Shown here: positions 18,068-26,447 of the stretch, in pieces
How the letters are laid out: each line of letters begins with the position of its first letter
Numbering within the stretch: the stretch's first letter is position 1
Translations under genes and position numbers: made by a program
The notes under the pieces: model-generated
What the model was told of the DNA's origin: nothing
The model's input: only the letters and a program-made list of their open reading frames with translations
Databases searched by the model: none
Assembly: GCA_030447785.1 (NCBI GenBank)
Contig: JAUJOF010000006.1
Location: 1 to 64,000 of the forward strand
Direction of reading: 5' to 3'
Length of the DNA: 64,000 nt
Origin: Solirubrobacteraceae bacterium
GTDB taxonomy: Bacteria > Actinomycetota > Thermoleophilia > Solirubrobacterales > Solirubrobacteraceae

Positions 18068-18312
18068 TCCCAGCCCAGGTCTGCCTTCACCTGGTCCCAG
18101 GGGATGTTCGGGCCCTCCTCGTCCATCGCCGCGTCGAACGCCGCGACGTCCTCGGCGTCCTCGGCAGCGGCCATGAGCTGCTCGTAGCGCTCGTGACTCA
18201 GCAGCACGGCCGCACGCTGCCCGTAGCGCTCGAGGAAGACCGCCTCGGTCCGAGACAGCTCGACGGCGTCGGACAGGTTGTCGCGCGCGGCGCTGATGTT
18301 CATGGTGGCCAT
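18064..18312 (-). CDS. Phd/YefM-family antitoxin
   Basis: Small antitoxin that neutralises the following toxin and represses the operon. The N-terminal DNA-binding half, MNISAARDNLSDAVELSRTE, ends in QRAAVLLSHERYEQLM, the Phd/YefM pattern. The acidic C terminus (AAFDAAMDEEGPNIPWDQV) is the toxin-binding tail. Start choice is ATG 18312 (MATMNIS) or ATG 18303. The ORF-track start at 18348 lies inside the operator and is rejected. Two TTGTACAA palindromes sit directly upstream. Confidence 0.9.
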   Translation of the reverse strand: MATMNISAARDNLSDAVELSRTEAVFLERYGQRAAVLLSHERYEQLMAAAEDAEDVAAFDAAMDEEGPNIPWDQVKADLGWE

Positions 18313-18319
18313 ACGCGCA

Positions 18320-18348
18320 TTGTACAACTCGATGCGCTTCTTGTACAA
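18320..18348 (-). promoter_or_regulatory. Toxin-antitoxin operator, two TTGTACAA palindromes
   Basis: TTGTACAA occurs at 18320-18327 and 18341-18348, with centres 21 bp apart, two helical turns. E. coli YefM-YoeB is known to bind palindromes with a TGTACA core, so these are very probably the autorepression sites of this antitoxin. Confidence 0.75.
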
Positions 18349-18351
18349 CCC

Positions 18352-18373
18352 TTGTCTCGTAGGCCGATCCCCT
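18352..18373 (+). repeat. Island repeat copy B
   Basis: TTGTCTCGTAGGCCGATCCC plus CT, starting 4 bp beyond the distal operator palindrome. With copy A it encloses the toxin-antitoxin operon as direct repeats 583 bp apart. Confidence 0.6.
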
Positions 18374-18432
18374 TGCGGGCGACCTTGATGTCGCAGGTAG
18401 CAGGCGAGGTTGGTCGAACGAGCCGCCGCTCG

Positions 18433-19563
18433 CTATGCGGCCTCTTGGACCTCGAACGGCGCGACGAGGATCATTTCCTCCGCGTCTACGCCATCGCGGA
18501 CGTAGAGACGCGGGCGTCCCGAGTCGTCGTCGAGCACGGCCGCTTGGGCCTTGGCCTGCTCGAATGCACGTGCAAGGGCAGTACCGGCAGCCAACGAGCC
18601 GTACAGCTGTCCGGCGAAAGTCTTGGCCGTCTCGTCGTTGATCGGCTCTTCCATTCCGATCGCCGCGTCGATGAAGTTCGTTGCCATCGCCGCCTGAGCT
18701 GCCGACAGGCACGAGTTGAAGACAACGAGTCGGACCGGCTTGCGTACAGCGGTCAGAAGAAGCGCAAGCTGCTCATTGGACAGCTCTTGGGGGCGGCCAT
18801 CCGGACCCTCGAACAGCAGGGCGTCGCCGGCTCCGTGCCCGGAGAAGTGCACGATGTCTGGGTCGTAGCGGTTGAGCGCGTCAAGGATGTCCCTGATCTG
18901 GGTGGCCTGCACGGTCTCGAATCGGATCTGGTCGCGGTATTCGCTGGCCCGCACCTTCTGGTCGACCTCGTGAATCTCGCGATCCAGGCGCAGGGGCTTG
19001 TCATCGTCCTCGGATGCCTCCGGGGTGCCGGCCATGAACAGCGCCACGATCCGACACGGCGCGACCTGCCGGGCGGCCTGCAGCGCCTGCTCAAGTTCGT
19101 CGGTGCGCTGACGGAAACGCACGACCTCTCGCTGTGAGGCCAGCTCGCGCGCTCGTTGAGCTATGACCTCTCGCTCGCGTTCACGTTCCGCGTCGCGCTT
19201 GGCGCGGTCAGCCTTACGTTGCTCGCGCTCCTGGCTCTCTCTGGTCTTGCGCGCTTCCTTCGTGCGTGCGTCGGCAGCCTGACCTTCATGGCGGTGAACC
19301 TTGGCCTGGCAGTCAGCCATGTCCTTGGCGATCTTGGCTGCCTTCTCCCGGTGTTTCTGGGCATCGCTGCGCTTGCGAGCGGCCTCACTGATCTTGCTCC
19401 TGGCCTGACTCGACGACGAGGCTTTCGTGGCCGCGATATCCGCCTTCGAAGCCGCTTCTTCGGCACGGGCGGCAAGCTTGTCCTCGTCCGCTCGCCTTCG
19501 CATGAGGCCTTCGAGCTTCTTGCGCTCGGACGCCGCTTGGCGGTCGTAGTAGCTGGAGTCCAT
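18433..19563 (-). CDS. Coiled-coil CHAT-domain (caspase-like) protein
   Basis: Residues 1-165 are a charged Lys/Glu/Arg/Ala-rich coiled coil. Residues 165-370 form a CHAT domain, the caspase-HetF-associated protease fold. The predicted catalytic dyad is His243 in HFSGHG and Cys285 in FNSCLS, with the strand DPDIVHFSGHG and the tail RPRLYVRDG. CHAT proteases are known effectors in bacterial stress and antiphage systems, but no sensor, substrate or gasdermin-like partner is adjacent here. ATG 19563 is preceded by AGGAGGGG, one of the few strong Shine-Dalgarno sites in the window. It is flanked by island repeats B and C. Confidence 0.88.
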   Translation of the reverse strand: MDSSYYDRQAASERKKLEGLMRRRADEDKLAARAEEAASKADIAATKASSSSQARSKISEAARKRSDAQKHREKAAKIAKDMADCQAKVHRHEGQAADARTKEARKTRESQEREQRKADRAKRDAEREREREVIAQRARELASQREVVRFRQRTDELEQALQAARQVAPCRIVALFMAGTPEASEDDDKPLRLDREIHEVDQKVRASEYRDQIRFETVQATQIRDILDALNRYDPDIVHFSGHGAGDALLFEGPDGRPQELSNEQLALLLTAVRKPVRLVVFNSCLSAAQAAMATNFIDAAIGMEEPINDETAKTFAGQLYGSLAAGTALARAFEQAKAQAAVLDDDSGRPRLYVRDGVDAEEMILVAPFEVQEAA

Positions 19564-19857
19564 GAGACCCCTCCTCTTGTCGCGTGTCTGATAAAGCCGC
19601 TCGTGCGCGGGTGGTCATCCCGCACGGACTCGCGGCCAACCTGACATCTGCAGCAGACGGAAAAGTGGGCGCCGGGCGTGGCTGACGAGGCCCGCCCGGC
19701 ACCCAGCTAACACGCGACGGGCGATTTGTATCCCAACGTGCCGACGGGACCCGGTGCGGGGTCCTACTGGGGGATCGGCTTGCGACACGGTTGCGCCTAC
19801 AGCGAGCGTACCCTCCGGCAAGTCCTACGACTTCCCGGACGAACCACTGGCTCAGGG
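19564..19857. other. Intergenic interval upstream of the CHAT gene
   Basis: About 290 bp without a convincing ORF. It contains the CHAT gene Shine-Dalgarno site, an AT-richer patch (TTTATCAGAC on the minus strand about 30 nt before the ATG) that could hold its promoter, and island repeat C. Confidence 0.4.
19770..19788 (-). repeat. Island repeat copy C (inverted)
   Basis: On the minus strand GTGTCGCAAGCCGATCCCC, matching the core of copies A and B (TCNCGYARGCCGATCCCC). It faces B across the CHAT gene. Confidence 0.5.
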
Positions 19858-21286
19858 TCAAGCCTGCCCGCCGGGGAGCGTTCCCCGGGTGGAGGCGTCG
19901 AGCTTGCGGATAGCCAAGGCCACGCACCGGCAGAGCGCCTCCCGCGAGTAGCGCTCCCTCACCAGCTGCTGCGCCCGAGCCGCGATCCCGGCAGCCCGAG
20001 CGTGGTCGGTCCACAGCGCCACGAGGGCAGCGACGAACTCATCGGCGCTCTCGGCGACGACGAAGTGGGCGCCCTCTAACGCGTCAAGCCCCTCGACGGC
20101 CTTCCTGGTCGCGACGACGGGGGTGCCGGCGGCGAACGCCTCGAGCACCTTGATGCGCGTGCCTCCACCGTGGAAGAGGGGCACGACGACCGCAAAGGCG
20201 CGCGCGAGAAACCGCGTGACCTCCGGCACGGGTCCCGTGACCTCGATCCTAGGCTCCCTCGCAGCGGCCGCGCGGACCAACCCCGTCGGCGAGCTGCCTA
20301 CGAAGGCGCGCGGACGGAAGGCGCTCCCACAGGCGCGGCAGGACTTCTTCGACGAGGAAACGGGCAGCGATCGCGTTTGGCGGGTAGTCGAACCTGGCGG
20401 TAAGGACGACGGTCGGTTCGGTCGTTCCAGGCCGCTGCTCGTCTGCGGCGGGCTGACCCGCGTAGGAATCGACGTCGAGCGCGTTGGGCACGACGTCGAT
20501 CGGCGTCGTGGTCCCGTAACGATGCGCCGCAAGCTGCGCGTCGCGCTCGCTTGGGACCCAGACCTGATCGGCTCGCTCGAACGCGGCGATCTCGATCTCC
20601 ACGAGGCGCTCGGCGAGTGTTGCCCGCCGCAGGCGCGCCTCACGCCCCCCGGCCGAGGCCGCCGCCAGATCGATGGCCAGCGGGCCCTCGACGTTGTGGG
20701 CATCAAGCGCTACCGGCATGCCCTGTTCTGCGAGCGCGTCGATGTAGTGGTGCGTGCAGAGCACCTCGAGGACGGCGAGGTCGGGCTCGAACGTCCGGAC
20801 GATCTCCTCGAGCTCGCGGACCACCGCCGGCGAGTAGTACGCGTCCGACGGATGGCCCTCCGGCCACTGCGAGGACCCGATGGCAAGCTCGATACGGCGC
20901 CCCAGCGTTGGATCCCTGGAAAGTCGCCAGACATCGATGCCCGCGTCCGCCGGAGGCTCCTCCCTCCCGCCTGCCAGCCCGAATACCGCGACCGGGCCCA
21001 AGGAGAGGAGGCCCTTCACGTTCTCCCAGTTCCTGAGGTCGGCCCCTCCCCGCGGAGGTAGGGGCAGGCTCGGCACCACGACGAGCGTCCGCTTGAGAGC
21101 GCTCCGCTCGCCGTAGTCAGAAGGCCCAGGGTCCGGGCGATCCGCCTGACTACCAGTCGACGGCCCGGAGAAGGCAACCGCAGGCTGTCCCGGCGGCCCC
21201 GCGCCCCGGTAGGAACCGCGCTTACGCACCTCCAGGAACGCTACTCGCCCGTGCACGCGACTGCGCGTGTCAAGGGGATCCGTCAC
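19858..21286 (-). pseudogene. GT4-family glycosyltransferase, frameshifted
   Basis: Encodes a cytoplasmic sugar transferase of the GT-B type, now in two frames. The first part (TLVVVPSLPLPPRGGADLRNWE, DAHNVEG, WVPSERDAQL, NALDVDSYA, LPRLWERLPSAR) runs to about 20310. The second resumes as FVGSSPTGLVRAAAAREPRIEVTG and contains the nucleotide-sugar site PLFHGGGTRIKVLEAFAAGTPVVAT. One extra or two missing bases near 20305-20320 separates them. The start is uncertain. GTG 21286 opens the ORF, although family similarity begins about 65 codons later. Located 33 bp downstream of ileS. Confidence 0.82.
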
Positions 21287-21319
21287 TGAGACGGCTTCGC
21301 AGCTTTCGTATCTCCGCCT

Positions 21320-24300
21320 CTACTCTCTCACGCCCTCACGGTGCGTATGCGCCGGCTCGGCCTTGACGATCGCCGGCTCCTTGAGGCCGCCGCGCAGGTC
21401 AATCTCGCCGGCCAGGACCTCGCGGGCGATCCAGTCGCGGTGAGCCAGCAGGTCGGCGTCGCCCTCGGGCAGCGTCAGAACGATGCGGTCGGTGAGCTCG
21501 ATGCCGGCCGCTCTGCGCATCACGTTGACGGAATGGATGAGGTCGAACACACGGCCTTCGCGGCGCAGGTCGTCGTCGAGCTCGACGTCGAAGGCGACGC
21601 TGATGCCGTTGTCCTCGGCCGTCGCCCAGCCCGGCAGCTCGTGCCGCTCGCCCTGGATGACGTCGGAGGCCTCGAGCAGCTCGCCGGCGACGCGGAGACG
21701 GCCGTCCTCGAGCAGCTCGACCTCGCCGCGCTCGAGCGCGGCGCTGACGCCGCGCAGGCGCGGACCCAGGCGCGGGCCGAGCACGCGCAGGTTCGGCAGC
21801 ATGCGCGTGGCGGTCACAGGGCCGGCGTCGAACTCGACGGTCTTCACGCGCAGCTCCTCGGCGATCTCCTCCGCGTGGGCGGCCGCCGCGGGCGCCCCGC
21901 GGACGTAGAGCCGCCGCAGCGGCTGGCGGAGCTTGATCCCGCGCTGGGCGCGCGCCCGGCGGCCGAGCTGCACGACCGTGCGCACCGCGGCGGTCTCGCG
22001 CACGAGCTCGTCGTCGCACAGTTCCGGGAGTGCCGCGGGCCAGCCCGCGAGGTGGACCGAGTCCGGCACGCCGTCGGTGACGTCGGTGACGAGGACCGTC
22101 CAGAGGTGATCAGTCAGGAACGGGATCAGCGGCGCGACCACCCGCAGCGACTGCACGAGCGCCGTCCACAGCGAACGGAAGGCGGCCTCGTCGAACGCGT
22201 AGAAGCGCCGGCGCGACCGGCGGATGTACCAGTTCGAGAGATCGTCGAGGAACGCCTCGAACGCCCGCAGGACGTCCACGCTCAGGTATGCGTCGTAGGC
22301 GGCCTGCGCATCGGCGATCAGCTGCTGGGTTCGTGCCTGCAGCCAGCGGTCCAGCGGGCGCAGCTCGACCTCCGTCACGCCCGTCTCCAGATCGCGCAGC
22401 TGCGGCTGGAAGCCCTCGATGCGCGCGTAGTCGGCGAAGAAGCGCACCGAGTTCCACAACGTGAGCAGCCGGCGCTTGACCTCGTCGGCTCCCGCGTAGC
22501 CGAAGCGGAGGTTCTGCGCCGGCGGCTGCCGGGAGTAGAGCCAGCGCATGACGTCGGCGCCCATGCGATCGAACGCCTCGTCGGCGGCGATCAGGTTGCC
22601 CCAGGAGCCGTGCATCTCGCGCCCCTCGGCGTCGAGCAGCTTCTCGTAGGTGAGCACCTTGCGGTAGGGCGCATGGCCGGTCAGCACCACCGACATGAAG
22701 AGCAGGGAGTAGAACCACAGCCGGATCTGCTCGCGCATCTCGGTCACCCAGTCGGCCGGGAACCACCGCTCCCAGGTCTCGTGGTCGGGCAGGTCGGCAA
22801 GGGTGAGGCCGGCGGCCGCGCCGGTCGCGTTGCCGGCCTCGACGAACGCCGGGTTCTGCCAGCCCAGGGTCGAGAAAGGCACGATGCCGGCGTCCAGCCA
22901 GACGTCGCCGACCTCCGGGATCCGGCGCACGTCGGAGTCGCAGCGCTCGCAGCGGATCACCACCGCGTCGATCCACGGCCGATGCAGCTCCTGCAGGGCG
23001 TTGAGCCCGGACACAGCGCGCGCCTCGAGCTCCGCGCGCGAGCCGATCACGTTCAAGCAGCCGCAGTCGCACGGGTAGAACGGCAGCGGCAGGCCGTAGA
23101 AGCGCCGCCGGGAGATGTTCCAGTCCCCCATGTTGCGCAGCCAGTCCTCCATGCGCTTGCCGTACTGCGGCGGCGTCCACTCGATGCGCCCATTCTCCTC
23201 GAGCATCCGCTGCCGCACGCCCTCCACGCCGATGTACCAGTCGTCGGCGACGCGGAAGATCAACGGCGTATCGCAGCGCCAGCAGTGCGGATACGCGTGC
23301 ACCACCGTGCCCGCGTCGACCAGCGCGCCGCGCTCGCGCAGGGCGGCGACGATCGGCTCAGCGGCCTCCGCGGTGCTCATCCCCGCCAGCCACCCGTAGG
23401 CGGGATAGAAGCGCCCGCTCTCGTCGACCGGCGTGAGCACCGGCAGGCCGTGGACCTTCGCGAGCTCGAAGTCCTCGGGGCCGGCACCGGGCGCGATGTG
23501 GACGATCCCAGTGCCGGTGTCGAGCGCTACGTCGGCCCACGGGATCACGCGGTGCTCGACCTGCGCGCCGGGCTCGAGGTCGTCGAACGGCCCGCGGTAG
23601 CGGAGGCCGACGAGCTCGCTCCCCGTCGCCCGCGCCTCGTAGGTCGCATCCGGCTGCGACGCGACCGCCACCCAGTCGCCCGAAACCAGCCGCCCGTACT
23701 CGAGCTCGGGATCGACCGCGGCGGCCACGTTGGCCGGCAGCGTCCACGGCGTCGTCGTCCACACCACCAGCGCCTCGCCCGGGCGCCCGAGGAACGGGAG
23801 GCGGACGTAGAGCGAGGAATCCTCGCGCTGCTGGTGCACGCCCGCCTGCGAGAGCTCGTGCTGCGAGAGCGACGTGCCGCAGCGCGGGCACCACTCAGTG
23901 GACCGGTGCCCGCGAAACAGCCAGCCGCGGTCGTGCACCACGCGCAGGAAGCGCCAGATGTACTCGATGTTGGTGTCGCTGAACGTGTAGTAGTCGCGCT
24001 CCCAATCCATACACATCCCGAGCCGCTGCGACGCCCGGCGCAGCTCGTCCGAGGACCAGGCGACCACCTCGCGGCAGCGCGCGGCGAAGCGCTCGAGCCC
24101 GTACTCCTCGATCTCGCGCTTGGAGTTCAGGCCGAGCGACTTCTCCACCCCGACCTCGATCCACAGCCTTTGGCAGTCCCACCCGTTCTGGTAGCGCTGG
24201 TGGCGGCCGCGCAGCGCCTGATAGCGCTGGAACACGTCCTTGAGCGTGCGCCCCCACGCGGTGTGAACGCCCATCACCTTGTTGGCAGTGACCGGGCCGT

Positions 24301-24442
24301 CGATGAAGGAGAACGTCGGGCCGTCCGCGTTCTGCTCGCGCAGGCGCTCGAACACCCGGTCGCGGTCCCACCGCGCCAGCGTCTCGGCCTCGATGCGCCC
24401 GTGATCCGGCACGGGCTCCAGGCGAGCGAACCGGCGCGGCAT
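21320..24442 (-). CDS. ileS: Isoleucyl-tRNA synthetase-like class I tRNA ligase, variant signatures
   Basis: 1040-residue class I synthetase with catalytic core, editing insertion (WTTTPWTLPANVAAAVDPE, about 265; GTGIVHIAPGAGPED), anticodon-binding helices and a C-terminal extension. The HIGH site is altered: after FIDGPVTANKVMGVHTAWG (about residues 47-64) only MGVH is present. The KMSKS loop reads GREMHGSWGN rather than KMSKSxGN. Such divergence defines a known branch of IleRS-like proteins. The start is ATG 24442, with TAGAAT 8 nt upstream. No T-box leader is seen. Whether it is the only IleRS of the organism cannot be told. Confidence 0.88.
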   Translation of the reverse strand: MPRRFARLEPVPDHGRIEAETLARWDRDRVFERLREQNADGPTFSFIDGPVTANKVMGVHTAWGRTLKDVFQRYQALRGRHQRYQNGWDCQRLWIEVGVEKSLGLNSKREIEEYGLERFAARCREVVAWSSDELRRASQRLGMCMDWERDYYTFSDTNIEYIWRFLRVVHDRGWLFRGHRSTEWCPRCGTSLSQHELSQAGVHQQREDSSLYVRLPFLGRPGEALVVWTTTPWTLPANVAAAVDPELEYGRLVSGDWVAVASQPDATYEARATGSELVGLRYRGPFDDLEPGAQVEHRVIPWADVALDTGTGIVHIAPGAGPEDFELAKVHGLPVLTPVDESGRFYPAYGWLAGMSTAEAAEPIVAALRERGALVDAGTVVHAYPHCWRCDTPLIFRVADDWYIGVEGVRQRMLEENGRIEWTPPQYGKRMEDWLRNMGDWNISRRRFYGLPLPFYPCDCGCLNVIGSRAELEARAVSGLNALQELHRPWIDAVVIRCERCDSDVRRIPEVGDVWLDAGIVPFSTLGWQNPAFVEAGNATGAAAGLTLADLPDHETWERWFPADWVTEMREQIRLWFYSLLFMSVVLTGHAPYRKVLTYEKLLDAEGREMHGSWGNLIAADEAFDRMGADVMRWLYSRQPPAQNLRFGYAGADEVKRRLLTLWNSVRFFADYARIEGFQPQLRDLETGVTEVELRPLDRWLQARTQQLIADAQAAYDAYLSVDVLRAFEAFLDDLSNWYIRRSRRRFYAFDEAAFRSLWTALVQSLRVVAPLIPFLTDHLWTVLVTDVTDGVPDSVHLAGWPAALPELCDDELVRETAAVRTVVQLGRRARAQRGIKLRQPLRRLYVRGAPAAAAHAEEIAEELRVKTVEFDAGPVTATRMLPNLRVLGPRLGPRLRGVSAALERGEVELLEDGRLRVAGELLEASDVIQGERHELPGWATAEDNGISVAFDVELDDDLRREGRVFDLIHSVNVMRRAAGIELTDRIVLTLPEGDADLLAHRDWIAREVLAGEIDLRGGLKEPAIVKAEPAHTHREGVRE

Positions 24443-24450
24443 GCCCGCGG

Positions 24451-24456
24451 ATTCTA
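24451..24456 (-). promoter_or_regulatory. -10 hexamer of ileS
   Basis: TAGAAT on the minus strand ends 8 nt before ATG 24442, so the transcript is likely leaderless. Confidence 0.55.
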
Positions 24457-24664
24457 GGCGCCGGCGGCCGGGACCGGTAACACCCATGACACTTCGGGCA
24501 GCTCGCCAGCGATCGCGCGGATTGCCTACTCTCGGGCGCAGGTAAACCGCACGCGCGGCGCAGGCCAAGCGGCGCAACTCGGGGGACCGGGGGCGGTGCC
24601 GTAGGCGGAACCATCTGCGACATGGTCGCGACGTGAAGTTTCGATCGTCAATACGCTCGCGGGG

Positions 24665-25303
24665 GTGCCGCCGACCAATCACCTGCTCGCGCTCGCCGTG
24701 ACGGCTTTCGTCCTGATTGTGGTCCCGGGTCCGAGTGTGTTGTTCACCGTCGGGCGGGCTCTGGCGGTGGGCCGGCGGGGTGCTCTGCTGACAGTGGTCG
24801 GCAACACCGGTGGCTTGTACGTGCAGGTCATTGCCGTGGCGCTGGGGGTGGGTGCGATCGTGGAAGCCTCGGTGGAGATCTATACCTTGCTCAAGCTCGC
24901 CGGCGCCGCCTACTTGATCTACCTAGGGTTGCAGGCGATCCGGCATCGTCGTTCGCTCACGGCGAACACGGCGGCCACGACGATGCCGACGCAGAACCGC
25001 AAGGTTCTGCGAGAGGGATTCGTCGTCGGGCTCACCAACCCGAAGATGATCATCTTTCTGGCGGCCGCGCTGCCGCAGTTCGTGGATCGCGGCGCGGGGC
25101 AACTGCCGCTGCAGATGCTGCTCCTGGGCCTGCTCGTGGCTGTCATCGCGCTTGCCTCGGACAGCCTGTGGGCGCTCGCCGCTGGCACGGCGCGCTCATG
25201 GTTTGCCGATTCGCCACGCCGAATCGAGTTGCTGGGCGCGACCGGTGGACTGGCCATGATCGGCATCGGCGCCAGCCTCGCAGCCACCGACCGCAAGGAC
25301 TGA
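24665..25303 (+). CDS. LysE/RhtB-family amino-acid exporter
   Basis: Inner-membrane translocator of the LysE superfamily, probably exporting amino acids or similar metabolites. It has about six hydrophobic segments, the family motif VVPGPSVLFTVGRALAVGRRG in the first loop, and GFVVGLTNPKMIIFLAAALPQF in the middle. Length of 212 residues is normal. The GTG start at 24665 follows a GCGGGGG stretch. It is divergent from ileS with 222 bp between. No associated LysG-type regulator is visible. Confidence 0.9.
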   Translation: MPPTNHLLALAVTAFVLIVVPGPSVLFTVGRALAVGRRGALLTVVGNTGGLYVQVIAVALGVGAIVEASVEIYTLLKLAGAAYLIYLGLQAIRHRRSLTANTAATTMPTQNRKVLREGFVVGLTNPKMIIFLAAALPQFVDRGAGQLPLQMLLLGLLVAVIALASDSLWALAAGTARSWFADSPRRIELLGATGGLAMIGIGASLAATDRKD

Positions 25304-25377
25304 CCTGCGCCATTGCAGCGTCCCGCCTGACCAAAGCTCACCGGGATGCTTCCGGTCGGCACCTCAGTGCTGGAACG

Positions 25378-25568
25378 CATGGAGGCTGTTGCACAAAGCC
25401 GCTCCGGATAACGCGGACCAACGCCCCCGAATCTCCGCGTTGAGCACCCTGCCGAAGCGCACGTCGCACTCGGCCAAAGCTGCCTGACAGACGACTTGGA
25501 GCTCGCTTCCAGGAAGGCGTAGAACGCGCTCAGCGACGTCGCCAGGGGTTTGTGCAACAGCCTCCATG
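25378..25568. repeat. 191-bp element with 20-bp perfect terminal inverted repeats (MITE-like)
   Basis: CATGGAGGCTGTTGCACAAA at 25378-25397 is exactly inverted at 25549-25568. GGCTGTTGCACAAA-type ends are reminiscent of insertion-sequence termini. The enclosed 151 bp encode no transposase. A minus-strand frame reads GDVAERVLRLPGSELQVVCQ, which has no recognised family. No clear target duplication is seen at the borders. It may be a MITE, an IS relic or a long-stem hairpin. Confidence 0.6.
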
Positions 25569-25726
25569 GAATGGAGGAGTGCCCTGCGACTCGACCTGGC
25601 GCCTTCGGCCGCTGCCGATGCCACGCGGAAGGACTGCAGCTCAGGGCGCGTCGGTTGCCGCCGCGATCGACGCGGGCTGCTCCCGACGGCCGGCCAAGTT
25701 GGTTGGTGCTTAAGACTCCGCTCGGC

Positions 25727-26203
25727 GTGGCGGGCTGTGTGTTCTGTGAGATCGTGCGCGGAGAGGCGCCCTCGTGGCGGGTGCATGAGGACGAGTCGAC
25801 CTACGCGTTCCTCAACATCTTCCCGGCGAGCGAGTGGCACACGTTGGTCGTCCCGAAAGCCCACCACGTCGACGTGTTCGACACCCCGGTGGAACAGCTT
25901 GTCGCGGTCACTCGCGCGGTGAAGCGCGTCGTGGATCTCTATCAGCGCGTGTTGGGGATCTCGAACGTGCAGATCATCAATAGCTCGGGGGTGGAGGCCC
26001 AGCAGGACGTCTTCCACATCCACTTTCACGTCCTCCCGCGCCGTCGCGGCGACGGTCAGGATGTCAGGTGGTGCATGCACCCCGAGTGGCGCGGCCGGTT
26101 CGATCGGATGGTGTCCCAGCTGCGCGTGGCCGGCGTCGCTGATGCAGGCGTGAACGGCAGCGACGCCGATTTGGCCGATCTTCGTCGAGGCGTCCCTTAC
26201 TAG
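25727..26203 (+). CDS. HIT-family nucleotide hydrolase/transferase
   Basis: Histidine-triad protein acting on nucleotide conjugates. It has CVFCEIVRGEAPSW near the N terminus, ASEWHTLVVPKAHH, and the triad HIHFHVLPRR (about residue 103-112) with the catalytic middle His. Length is about 158 residues. The ORF extends upstream to 25550 through the inverted repeat, but the family start fits GTG 25727, with GTG 25706 as alternative. The upstream element lies about 160 bp away. Confidence 0.9.
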   Translation: MAGCVFCEIVRGEAPSWRVHEDESTYAFLNIFPASEWHTLVVPKAHHVDVFDTPVEQLVAVTRAVKRVVDLYQRVLGISNVQIINSSGVEAQQDVFHIHFHVLPRRRGDGQDVRWCMHPEWRGRFDRMVSQLRVAGVADAGVNGSDADLADLRRGVPY

Positions 26204-26447
26204 CCCGACACCCCGGGTCGGCGATCCTTCGGCTGGGTTCACGCGCAGACTGTGCGCTACGCGACCGCGGCGTGCCTATGCGCGGGCGGGGAGCTAGAAC
26301 CGCCTTGCGCAGTGCGTGTTCCGATGAGAGATCGGCTTGTGGCGCCCGTGCGGGCGTTCTTGCAGGCGCGTGCTTGGCATGACCGCGCCCGCGATGGCTT
26401 TTCGAGCGAGGTAGACAGATGTGCCAGCGCGGGATCACACTGGATCG

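Noticed and set aside
17769-18373. Island repeats as integron attC sites
   Set aside because: The repeats lack the paired RYYYAAC and GTTRRRY core sites, and no integrase is nearby.
21341-24457. 1038-residue plus-strand ORF antisense to ileS
   Set aside because: Shadow frame with Arg/His/Val/Ala bias and no domain. The minus strand encodes the synthetase.
24443-24664. Possible T-box riboswitch upstream of ileS
   Set aside because: No GGTGGNACCGCG-type T-box sequence or specifier structure was found, and TAGAAT directly before the ATG suggests a leaderless mRNA.
25364-26242. 292-residue minus-strand ORF over the HIT gene and inverted repeat
   Set aside because: Antisense to the HIT gene for most of its length and without family similarity; its 3' part is inside the inverted-repeat element.
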